Source of the DNA: Cyclobacteriaceae bacterium YHN15
GTDB taxonomy: Bacteria; Bacteroidota; Bacteroidia; Cytophagales; Cyclobacteriaceae
NCBI GenBank assembly: GCA_003797895.1
Contig: RKQB01000002.1
Location: 745,354-809,353 of the forward strand
Reading direction: 5' to 3'
Length of the DNA stretch: 64,000 nucleotides
Shown here: positions 9,453 to 16,636 of the stretch, in pieces
Numbering within the stretch: position 1 is the stretch's first letter
How the letters are laid out: each line of letters begins with the position of its first letter
Notes under the pieces: generated by a model
Database searches by the model: none
Told to the model about the DNA's origin: nothing
What the model saw: only the letters and a program-made list of their open reading frames with translations
Program-made: the position numbers and the translations under genes

Positions 9453-9481
9453 TCCGAAAGAACAAACTTTCGGATTTTTTT
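9453..9481 (+). terminator. Rho-independent terminator candidate before the phosphomutase gene
   Basis: A perfect 8-bp stem, TCCGAAAG / CTTTCGGA, with a 6-nt loop is followed by seven T. It lies about 185 bp after hppD and 75 bp before the phosphomutase ATG. The rest of the 286-bp gap is A/T-rich, with short repeated words such as AAAGTACAAAGTCC and no recognisable gene. Confidence 0.75.
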
Positions 9482-9555
9482 ATTCTTTATGGAAATCCTA
9501 TGGCTATATTTATCTAAATCTTTAAATTAGAAATTCAATAAATAATTTTTCCTAT

Positions 9556-11289
9556 ATGACAACAATTGACCCAACAATCTTAGCTAAGGTAGATAGCTGG
9601 ATGAAAAGCAACATTGATGAAAAAAGCAAAAAAGAAATAAAAGCATTGCTTGATTCACCTGATAAAACAGAACTTATAGATTCTTTTTATAGGGATTTGG
9701 AGTTCGGGACCGGAGGACTGAGAGGAATAATGGGAGTAGGTTCCAACCGTATGAATGTATATACTGTGGCAATGGCAACCCAGGGATTGGCAAACTACTT
9801 ATTACAATGTTTTCCAGGCGAGGAAATAAAAGTAGCCATCACCCATGATTGCAGGATTAACAACACCCTTTTTGCAGACACCACAGCCAATGTTTTTACA
9901 GCAAATGGAATCAAGGTGAAATATTTCAGAGACCTGAGACCTACTCCTATGTTGTCCTTTGCCATCAGGTATTTTGGATGTAAAAGTGGTGTGATGGTGA
10001 CTGCCTCCCATAATCCAAAGGAATATAACGGATACAAGGCTTATTGGGATGATGGAGGACAAGTAGTGGCACCCCATGATAAAAACATCATCAATGAGGT
10101 TCAGAAAATCACCTCTATCGATGATGTGAATTGGAGAAAAAATGATGACCTGATAGAATATATAGAGTCAGATTTTGACCTGATCTATTTGAATCTGGTC
10201 AAAAAATTAAGCCTTTCTCCCAATGAAATCATGTTGCAAAGGAATATGCCCATCGTTTTCTCCCCTATACATGGCGCTTCCGGAAAGATGGTTCCAGCAG
10301 CTTTGAAAGTCTTTGGGTTTGAAAATATCCACGTTGTGGAAGAACAGGCAGAGCCCGATGGTACATTTCCAACTGTAATTTACCCTAATCCTGAAGAAGC
10401 AGAGGCATTGACCATGTCCATTGACTTGGGAAAAAAAGTTAATGCAGAACTGGTGTTGGCCTGTGACCCTGACGGTGATCGCTATGCTGCCTGTATTCCT
10501 GATGGAAAAGGTGATTTTGAATTGCTCAACGGTAACCAGACAGGTGCATTACTTACTTATTACCTGTTAAGCAAGTGGAGAGAACAAGGAAAACTGACCG
10601 GTGACCAGTTTATGGTCAATACCATTGTTACCACCGAGCTCATAGATGAAATCTGCAAAGGCTTTGGAGTAACCTGTTATTCTGTATTGACCGGTTTTAA
10701 AAACATAGCAGAAGTCATCCGGAACCTGGAAGGCAAAAAACAATTCATCGGAGGGGGAGAGGAAAGCTATGGATACCTCATTGGGGACTTCGTAAGAGAC
10801 AAAGACGGTGTATCCGCTTGTGCCATGGTGTCTGAAATAGTGGCTTATTACAAATCCAAAGGCAAAACCATACAGGATGTTTTGGCAGAGATCTATATGC
10901 AGTTTGGTTTTTATCGTGAATCATTGATTTCTGTCACCAAGAAGGGAAAAGACGGCGCAGAACAAATTCAGGCGCTAATGGCAGGGTTTAGAACCAACAG
11001 GCCTACGGAAATGAACGGAATCAAGGTTGTGAAAGTAGTAGATGTAAAAGAAAGCAAAGTATATGATTTGGTAAACGGAACAACCTCTGATCTGGCCATG
11101 GATAAATCCAACGTCATTCAATTCTACTTGGAAGATGGAAGTAAGATTTCCGCCAGACCATCCGGTACTGAGCCTAAAATCAAATACTACTTTTCTGTGA
11201 ATGAAGGCCTTCCAAACAGGGAAGCCTATGAAGCAGTTGCCGCTTCATTGGATAAAAAACTGGAAGGGTTGAAAAAATACTTCGGGTAA
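9556..11289 (+). CDS. Phosphoglucomutase/phosphomannomutase family (phospho-sugar mutase)
   Basis: This 577-residue alpha-D-phosphohexomutase interconverts sugar 1- and 6-phosphates. All four domains are seen: N-terminal FGTGGLRGIMGVG; the catalytic phosphoserine loop TASHNPKEYNGYKAYW (Ser ~153); the Mg2+ loop DPDGDRYA (~310); the sugar loop GGGEESYGYLIGDFVRDKDG; and the phosphate loop RPSGTEPKIKYY near the end. The length and the IGDFVRDKDG segment match the PGM2-like group (glucose, mannose or deoxyribose 1-phosphate); the substrate is not settled by sequence. It has a clean terminator 22 bp downstream, so it is probably monocistronic. Confidence 0.92.
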   Translation: MTTIDPTILAKVDSWMKSNIDEKSKKEIKALLDSPDKTELIDSFYRDLEFGTGGLRGIMGVGSNRMNVYTVAMATQGLANYLLQCFPGEEIKVAITHDCRINNTLFADTTANVFTANGIKVKYFRDLRPTPMLSFAIRYFGCKSGVMVTASHNPKEYNGYKAYWDDGGQVVAPHDKNIINEVQKITSIDDVNWRKNDDLIEYIESDFDLIYLNLVKKLSLSPNEIMLQRNMPIVFSPIHGASGKMVPAALKVFGFENIHVVEEQAEPDGTFPTVIYPNPEEAEALTMSIDLGKKVNAELVLACDPDGDRYAACIPDGKGDFELLNGNQTGALLTYYLLSKWREQGKLTGDQFMVNTIVTTELIDEICKGFGVTCYSVLTGFKNIAEVIRNLEGKKQFIGGGEESYGYLIGDFVRDKDGVSACAMVSEIVAYYKSKGKTIQDVLAEIYMQFGFYRESLISVTKKGKDGAEQIQALMAGFRTNRPTEMNGIKVVKVVDVKESKVYDLVNGTTSDLAMDKSNVIQFYLEDGSKISARPSGTEPKIKYYFSVNEGLPNREAYEAVAASLDKKLEGLKKYFG

Positions 11290-11310
11290 ATCATTACCTG
11301 AAAATTTTAG

Positions 11311-11345
11311 GCACCGTTGAATATGTTTCATCAACGGTGCTTTTT
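11311..11345 (+). terminator. Rho-independent terminator of the phosphomutase gene
   Basis: A perfect 10-bp stem, GCACCGTTGA / TCAACGGTGC, with a 10-nt loop is followed by TTTTTAGTTT. It starts 22 bp after the stop codon. Confidence 0.9.
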
Positions 11346-11448
11346 AGTTTTATAGGGGGTAGATACCCAACTCTCTTTTCCCTGGGCCTGCCATCGGTGG
11401 ACTTTTTCAAAATCTGTCAATGATAACCAGAGCTTGCAGAGGAGAATA

Positions 11449-11535
11449 CCAAATCCTCGGTATTTGGGGGGTCTCTCATAATCAGAGATGCTTCTCCCTT
11501 TTTGCTCGGGAGCAGCATGACGTATGCTTTGTCAT
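11449..11535. repeat. Cluster of four adjacent small hairpins in a 426-bp gene-free gap
   Basis: The gap 11290-11715 has no convincing gene. In it, four inverted repeats sit side by side: CCAAAT/ATTTGG (11449-11467), TCTCT/AGAGA (11472-11488), GCTTCTCCC/GGGAGCAGC with one mismatch (11490-11516), and ATGAC/GTCAT (11517-11535). The last two abut without a spacer. This packing is unlike a terminator and resembles a mosaic REP-type intergenic element. Only one copy is in the window. Confidence 0.5.
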
Positions 11536-11715
11536 TGGAGGTATTCGCATTGACTGTGATTTTATCCCGATTTCCGAAATTCCGAAATACAGTCATTTTG
11601 TGTTAAAAATCCTGAATATTAACAATAATTTAATTTTTCGATTAAATTTGCCCCGCTATTGTAACCCAATGCCCCCTCCTATCCGTGTAAACAATTGCCA
11701 AAACTTTATCCAACT

Positions 11716-12282
11716 ATGAAAATTCTAGTTAAAATATTCACTTTTGTTTTACTGATTATTGCTTTGACCGGTTGCGATAAAGAACCGGAAAGACCAGATT
11801 ATTACTTCAGGTTCAGGTTTAATGGAGTCCAAAAAGAATTCAGGGCAACCAATGATTCAAATATAGTTTTCATTGAAGATGGAGGTTTGCAGCTTGCCAC
11901 ATTCAATATGGTGTCGCAGAAAAACCCTGCTATAAACTCCATATATATAGGATTGAGGACAACTGAAGCCCCTCAAGTTGGAGTCTCCTATGAATTGCAG
12001 GTTCCTGTTATTGTGCAGGGCGAATTATCCCCTCAGGTTACTGTACTATATTTTGACGAAAATGGAAAAGCTTATCTAGCCTCTTTATTGACCTTCTCAA
12101 ATCCAGGAGCAAGGGACGATGCCACTGTAACTTTTACCGAAATTTCGAGAGAAGGAAGTTATGGCACTTTTGATGCATTGGTATTTGAAGCGGAAGATGA
12201 AACATCTGAAATTTCCAATCGGCAAGAATTCACAATTACCGGTGGAGAATTCTACCTGCCGAATTTGGTTTCTTTGAGATAA
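11716..12282 (+). CDS. Small lipoprotein of unknown function
   Basis: The protein has 188 residues with a lipoprotein signal: MKILVKIFTFVLLIIALTGC, where LTGC is the lipobox, giving an acylated Cys20. The remainder is predicted to be mostly beta-strand. It contains a repeated pattern of hydrophobic strands and a YYFRFRFNGVQKEF start like that of other Bacteroidota lipoproteins with unknown roles (some are annotated DUF6252-like). The open frame begins at a TTG, but the ATG at 11716 puts the signal peptide at the N terminus and was chosen. No family could be assigned with confidence. It is followed by its own terminator-like hairpin. Confidence 0.7.
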   Translation: MKILVKIFTFVLLIIALTGCDKEPERPDYYFRFRFNGVQKEFRATNDSNIVFIEDGGLQLATFNMVSQKNPAINSIYIGLRTTEAPQVGVSYELQVPVIVQGELSPQVTVLYFDENGKAYLASLLTFSNPGARDDATVTFTEISREGSYGTFDALVFEAEDETSEISNRQEFTITGGEFYLPNLVSLR

Positions 12283-12325
12283 CCTGAAACAGGATTCATT
12301 CAAGCGGTTTAGAAATATTTATTTT

Positions 12326-12363
12326 AAATGCTTCTGAAAACATAAAATTTCAGGAGCATTTTT
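12326..12363 (+). terminator. Terminator-like hairpin after the lipoprotein gene
   Basis: A 14-bp stem (12326-12339 with 12348-12361, one G-T wobble) with an 8-nt loop ends in a run of T on the plus strand. It begins 44 bp after the lipoprotein stop. The A-run on the 5' side means it could also serve the oppositely directed gene that ends at 12395. Confidence 0.75.
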
Positions 12364-12394
12364 GATGTTATTTTCTTCATGTCAGCATTTGGCT

Positions 12395-13342
12395 TTATAC
12401 CTCATCAACCCTTCCAACATGAACCAATGCATCTCCGGCATTGACTACGGGATTATTGTTCAGACCCACCACAAATCCGTTATGGGTAGCCTTAATTGGA
12501 ATTTTTAATTGTCCATAGGGATCTGAAATCTTAGCCAAGATCTGGCCTTTTTTTACCTCATCACCCAGTCTGACCGATGCGGTAAAAATTCCGGAGACCT
12601 TCGCCCTTACCCAAGAACTTTCACGTACCATAATGGTCTCTCTGGATTCCAATTTGCCATCTATCATCCCCAGATACATCAACATCCTCTTGGTTCCAAG
12701 AATCGCTTCTTCCATGGCATAATCATCCAAACGCATTGATTCTCCTCCTTCATAAACCAATATATGTTTCCGTTTTTTGTAAGCTTCTTTCCTAAATGAT
12801 TTTTCAATATGAGGAGAGTTAAGAATAAAATGGGTCCCAAAAGCTTTAGCCAACTCCAATCCTTTTTTGTCTTTATAATCAACCCTGATCTGAGGATAAT
12901 TGGACAACATTCTTCCCCCTGTATGAAAATCAATTCCATAATCGATTAAAGGAATGATTTCATTGGACAGAATAAATGCAATCTGGGAAGCAAGGGAACC
13001 TTTTTTGCTTCCAGGAAAACTTCTGTTCAAATCCCTGCCATCCGGAAAGGTTCTGGAATTGCTCAAAAATCCATAAATATTGACCAACGGAATAAAGATG
13101 ATTGTTCCTTTTATAGGATTGATCACCTCTTCCTCCAACATCCTTCTGACTGATACAATCCCATTGATTTCATCTCCATGTATACCCCCTGAAATCAAGA
13201 CCACTGGTCCCTCTTCTTTTGCTCTTTTTATGAAGATGGGTAAATCGATTAAGGTATGCGTAGGAAGTCTGGCAATTGCAATTTCTATGTTCAGGGATTG
13301 ACCGGGTCGGATACGAACTCCATTGATTACAATTTCTTTCAT
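12395..13342 (-). CDS. Succinylglutamate desuccinylase/aspartoacylase (AstE/AspA) family zinc hydrolase
   Basis: This 315-residue M14-type metallohydrolase has its zinc site visible in SGGIHGDEINGI (His and Glu ligands) and the third His in DFHTGG. The substrate-carboxylate Arg lies in DLNRSFPG. The C-terminal ~80 residues form a beta-rich, biotinyl-lipoyl-like fold (VRAKVSGIFTASVRLGDEVK, KKGQILAKISDPYG). Family enzymes remove acyl groups from acyl-amino acids. The arginine operon in this window proceeds through N-acyl intermediates, but it lies 30 kb away and carries its own deacylase, so no link is claimed. It is divergent from murB. Confidence 0.85.
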   Translation of the reverse strand: MKEIVINGVRIRPGQSLNIEIAIARLPTHTLIDLPIFIKRAKEEGPVVLISGGIHGDEINGIVSVRRMLEEEVINPIKGTIIFIPLVNIYGFLSNSRTFPDGRDLNRSFPGSKKGSLASQIAFILSNEIIPLIDYGIDFHTGGRMLSNYPQIRVDYKDKKGLELAKAFGTHFILNSPHIEKSFRKEAYKKRKHILVYEGGESMRLDDYAMEEAILGTKRMLMYLGMIDGKLESRETIMVRESSWVRAKVSGIFTASVRLGDEVKKGQILAKISDPYGQLKIPIKATHNGFVVGLNNNPVVNAGDALVHVGRVDEV

Positions 13343-13429
13343 AGACTTTATATTTAACTGAAAGCTAAAAGTATTTTAACCTTTCAATTTGGCCAAATTC
13401 TTGTTTAATTCGTAGGTACATTTCCACTT

Positions 13430-14443
13430 ATGAATATACAAGAAAACATCTCTCTTCTTCCATATAATACTTTTGGTATAGATAAAAAAGCCAAATATTT
13501 TATTCAGGCAACTTCTGAAAATGATGTCAAATCTGCCCTATTAAAGAATAAAAAGTTGAATCTTCCCTTAATCGTATTAGGTGGTGGAAGTAACATCCTG
13601 CTTACTAAGGATCTGGATGCAATGGTTTTGAAAATAGAACTCAAGGGAATAAAGGTGATAGAGGAAAATGAAGAGTGTATTCTTGTAGAAGTTGGGGCAG
13701 GTGAAAATTGGCATAAATTTGTCCAACATTGCGTGGAAAAAGGTTGGGCCGGGGTGGAAAATCTATCCTTGATTCCAGGAACAGTCGGTGCCTCCCCTAT
13801 GCAGAATATCGGAGCATATGGGGTGGAAATCAAGGAAGTTTTTCATCAATTGACTGCGATTCATAGAGAAAATCTGAAAGAAAAAATATTTGACTGGAAG
13901 GCATGCCGATTCGGATATAGAGAAAGCGTGTTCAAAAATGAACTTAAAGACCAATTTATCATTACTCGAGTAATTTTTAAACTCAGCAAGAGACCTGTTT
14001 TTCACACAGAATATGGAGCCATAAAGGAAACCCTGGAGGAAATGGGCACGAAGAACCTGAATATCAAAGATATCAGCAATGCTGTAATAAAAATAAGACA
14101 GTCCAAACTTCCAGACCCTAACATCATAGGAAATGCAGGCAGTTTTTTCAAAAATCCAACCCTCTCCATCTCTACCTATGAGCTTTTAAAACGGGATTAT
14201 CCTACAATTCCCGGTTTTCCGAATAAAGAAGGGATTAAAGTACCGGCAGCCTGGCTTATCGAACAAACAGGATGGAAAGGCAAAACTTTCGGAAAAATTG
14301 GTGTTCATATAAACCAACCACTTGTTTTGGTAAATTACGGAGGAGGTGAGGGAGAGGACATTAAATTGTTAAGCCAAAGAATACAGGAATCAATTAAAGC
14401 CAAATTTGGCATTGAACTACATCCTGAAGTTAATTTTCTTTAG
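13430..14443 (+). CDS. murB: UDP-N-acetylenolpyruvoylglucosamine reductase
   Basis: This FAD enzyme makes UDP-N-acetylmuramate for peptidoglycan from the enolpyruvyl precursor using NADPH. At 337 residues it is a type I MurB. Landmarks are the N-terminal LLPYNTFGIDKKAKYF, the FAD loop VLGGGSNILL, GVENLSLIPGTVGASPMQNIGAYGVE, the catalytic GNAGSFFKNP (the Ser proton donor), and a C-terminal PEVNF. Its stop overlaps the stop of the converging dCMP deaminase gene by four bases (TTAG), leaving no room for a terminator between them. Confidence 0.95.
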   Translation: MNIQENISLLPYNTFGIDKKAKYFIQATSENDVKSALLKNKKLNLPLIVLGGGSNILLTKDLDAMVLKIELKGIKVIEENEECILVEVGAGENWHKFVQHCVEKGWAGVENLSLIPGTVGASPMQNIGAYGVEIKEVFHQLTAIHRENLKEKIFDWKACRFGYRESVFKNELKDQFIITRVIFKLSKRPVFHTEYGAIKETLEEMGTKNLNIKDISNAVIKIRQSKLPDPNIIGNAGSFFKNPTLSISTYELLKRDYPTIPGFPNKEGIKVPAAWLIEQTGWKGKTFGKIGVHINQPLVLVNYGGGEGEDIKLLSQRIQESIKAKFGIELHPEVNFL

Positions 14444-14922
14444 ATTAAGGGATCCTCAAAGATTATTTCTTTGTGGTATTTGGCTACCTCTACGCCGAAT
14501 TTTTCCAAAAATGCCAACCCTTCATCAAATGGCAATCCTTTGTATTCTGCATAGGAATACATGTAAACTACCTTGACAATTCCCATTGAGAAAATTATCC
14601 TGGCACAGGCAAGACAAGGTGCCAAAGTCACATAGAGCGTAGAACCATCAACTGAAGTACTGTTTTTGACCGCATATAAGATAGCATTTTGCTCTGCATG
14701 GATCGCTAAAGTACAACTGCCTTTGCTATCCCTGGCACAACCTGTATCCGGAAATTCTTCGTCACAATTATGGGTCCCAGATGGAGGTCCATTATACCCG
14801 ATGGAAATGATTCTGGTATCCTTCGTCAAAACAGCTCCTACATGCTTTTTGATGCAATGAGACCTTTTGGCCAAATTTACGGCCAACTCCATATAAATGT
14901 CATCAAAATGCGGTCTGCTCAT
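14440..14922 (-). CDS. dCMP deaminase (ComEB-like)
   Basis: This 160-residue cytidine/deoxycytidylate deaminase converts dCMP to dUMP for thymidylate synthesis. The catalytic zinc site is HAEQNAI (His-Ala-Glu) and PCLACARI (two Cys ligands). The loop GYNGPPSGTHNCDEEFPDTG, with a further cysteine at GCARDSKGSC, is typical of dCMP deaminases rather than free-base deaminases. It converges on murB with a four-base stop overlap. The upstream gap of 344 bp carries inverted repeats that may hold its promoter. Confidence 0.92.
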   Translation of the reverse strand: MSRPHFDDIYMELAVNLAKRSHCIKKHVGAVLTKDTRIISIGYNGPPSGTHNCDEEFPDTGCARDSKGSCTLAIHAEQNAILYAVKNSTSVDGSTLYVTLAPCLACARIIFSMGIVKVVYMYSYAEYKGLPFDEGLAFLEKFGVEVAKYHKEIIFEDPLI

Positions 14923-15020
14923 ACAGGAAATGAATTAAAATCTACCTAAATATTACTTGATCCCAAAAGTAATTAAACTCTAAAAATTTCGAAGAAAATA
15001 TGATGGAATTTACTGACATG

Positions 15021-15130
15021 GGTTAAGTGAAATTTGATTATCGAAATATTCGATGATTTCTTAACCTAAACTCCACCATGCAAAAGTATCAATCAATATC
15101 GAAATCGCAACAACTGACAATTTCACTTAA
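15021..15130. repeat. Nested inverted repeats in the dCMP deaminase/DUF202 gap
   Basis: In the 344-bp gene-free gap 14923-15266, TTAAGTGAAATT (15023-15034) is repeated exactly inverted at 15119-15130. Inside, GGTTAAG/CTTAACC (15021-15027 and 15060-15066) enclose the palindrome ATCGAA-ATA-TTCGAT (15040-15054). No T-run follows, so it is not a terminator. It could be a divergent-promoter operator or a tiny terminal-inverted-repeat relic. The rest of the gap is A/T-rich and featureless. Confidence 0.5.
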
Positions 15131-15244
15131 AGTCAACAGCCTGAGGATTTCTATTTAATTAGGTTTCTGTCAATTTATGAAAATCAAATTTTTATAAATT
15201 GTGACCAGTATTACAAAAAAATAAGGCATTAAATAAGACATTTG

Positions 15245-15252
15245 TAAGTTTG
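15245..15252 (+). promoter_or_regulatory. Possible promoter -7 element for the DUF202 gene
   Basis: TAAGTTTG fits TANNTTTG exactly and ends 14 bp before the DUF202 ATG, which would give a very short leader. No -33 TTTG was seen at the standard spacing. Confidence 0.35.
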
Positions 15253-15266
15253 TAAAAAAATAGGAA

Positions 15267-15548
15267 ATGGAAAAAGAGAATTTAACAGAAAATGAATTGA
15301 TCGTTAGGGATTATCTCGCACGGCAAAGAACATATTTAGCCAATGACAGAACGCTATTATCTTACATCAGAACCTCTTTGTATTTTTTGGTAAGTGGTAC
15401 TGCCTTAATGGAAGTAAATGCCTTAGGTCATATCAGCGACTTGGGATACCTTGCATTTGCCTTAAGCTTAGGTATGTTGTCTTTGGGCTTTTATAGTTTT
15501 TTCAGGGTGAAGAAAAAACTGAAAAAACATTATTATCAAAAGATGTAA
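15267..15548 (+). CDS. DUF202 small membrane protein
   Basis: This 93-residue protein has a basic cytoplasmic N-terminal segment, LARQRTYLANDRTLLSYIRTS, followed by two hydrophobic helices and a Lys-rich tail. The (R/N)-x-x-L-(A/S)-x-x-R-T-x-L-x-(Y/W)-x-R-T pattern is the DUF202 signature (PF02656, YidH-like). No biochemical function is established for the family. It lies 61 bp before terC on the same strand and may be cotranscribed with it. Confidence 0.85.
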   Translation: MEKENLTENELIVRDYLARQRTYLANDRTLLSYIRTSLYFLVSGTALMEVNALGHISDLGYLAFALSLGMLSLGFYSFFRVKKKLKKHYYQKM

Positions 15549-15609
15549 GATAGCTTTGTTTAAGTAATACTACATTTACACCAACAACAAAACTTTATCT
15601 GACTACAAA

Positions 15610-16593
15610 TTGAATTATTTTCAAGAAGAAGGCCATATTCTCATTTCCTTTGCATTGGTTATCCTTGGCCTTTTGGCAGTTGACCTTTATGTATTCAATA
15701 AAGAAGCGCACAAAGTATCTACCAAAGAGGCGCTCAATTGGTCAATTGTTTGGATTGGCTTAGGTTTGATTTTTGGCGGCTATATTTACCTGGATTTCGG
15801 TATTGAAAAAGCTACCCAATATTACTCTGCCTTTCTTATCGAAAAAGCACTGAGTGTTGACAACCTATTTGTCTTCATCCTTGTATTCAGGTTTTTTAAA
15901 GTCCCATCAAAATACCAGCACAAAGTACTTTTTTATGGTATCCTGGGAGCTATAGTTTTGAGAGGTATTTTTATTTTTTCAGGAATCGCATTGATCAATA
16001 TGACCTATTTGCCGGAATTTGAATTCCTGGGAAGGGTATTCAGATTCAACATCATATTGACCCTTTTTGGCCTTTTCCTATTGGCTGCTGGCTATAAATC
16101 CTGGAAAAGTGAGGATGAGGATGAAAAACAAGATTTCTCTGATTCCATTGGTATAAAAGTGATACATCAGTTTTTCCGGGTGGACCCTAAATATCATGGA
16201 GGGAAATTTTTTGTGAGAATTAATGGAAAAAGGTTTGCTACGCAACTTTTGGTCGTAGTGGCAGTCGTGGAATTTACTGATTTATTATTTGCGGTGGATT
16301 CCATTCCGGCAATTTTCGCAATCTCCCAAGATCCCATCATCCTGTATACTTCCAACATTTTTGCCATTTTGGGTCTTAGAGCCTTGTATTTTTTACTGGC
16401 CAATAGTTTTGAGATGTTTCATTATCTACAACACGGTTTATCGTTTATTCTGGGATTTATAGGTTTAAAAATGATCCTTTCAGCTACTTTCCATTTCCCC
16501 TCTCCCCTATCTCTTTTAATAGTTTTTTCTATTCTGCTATTAAGTATAGTTTTTTCCTGGAAAAGGTATAAAGCACAAAAATCTATTTCTTGA
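15610..16593 (+). CDS. TerC/Alx family integral membrane protein (likely Mn2+ efflux)
   Basis: This 327-residue TerC-domain protein has about nine helices. The two acidic motifs that define the family are present: KALSVDNLFVFILVF in the third helix and EFTDLLFAVDSIPAIFAIS in the sixth. Family members such as Alx and MeeF/MeeY export manganese or help load exported metalloproteins. TTG at 15610 is the only start that keeps the first helix, since the next ATG lies more than 100 residues in; hence the unusual start. No yybP-ykoY-type manganese riboswitch is recognisable in the 61-bp gap upstream. A bidirectional terminator follows. Confidence 0.88.
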   Translation: MNYFQEEGHILISFALVILGLLAVDLYVFNKEAHKVSTKEALNWSIVWIGLGLIFGGYIYLDFGIEKATQYYSAFLIEKALSVDNLFVFILVFRFFKVPSKYQHKVLFYGILGAIVLRGIFIFSGIALINMTYLPEFEFLGRVFRFNIILTLFGLFLLAAGYKSWKSEDEDEKQDFSDSIGIKVIHQFFRVDPKYHGGKFFVRINGKRFATQLLVVVAVVEFTDLLFAVDSIPAIFAISQDPIILYTSNIFAILGLRALYFLLANSFEMFHYLQHGLSFILGFIGLKMILSATFHFPSPLSLLIVFSILLLSIVFSWKRYKAQKSIS

Positions 16594-16604
16594 TCTTGAA
16601 AATA

Positions 16605-16636
16605 TAAAAAAGCCCTTTTGATAAGGGCTTTTTTAT
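16605..16636. terminator. Bidirectional terminator between terC and ppk1
   Basis: AGCCCTT / AAGGGCT with a 6-nt loop is flanked by A6 on the left and T7 on the right, so it can end both the terC transcript and the converging ppk1 transcript. It overlaps the last codons of ppk1 by a few bases. Confidence 0.88.

Noticed and set aside
11420..11719. 99-residue ORF
   Set aside because: It covers the four-hairpin cluster and the lipoprotein gene's 5' end, has no domain or signal, and has composition unlike neighbouring genes.
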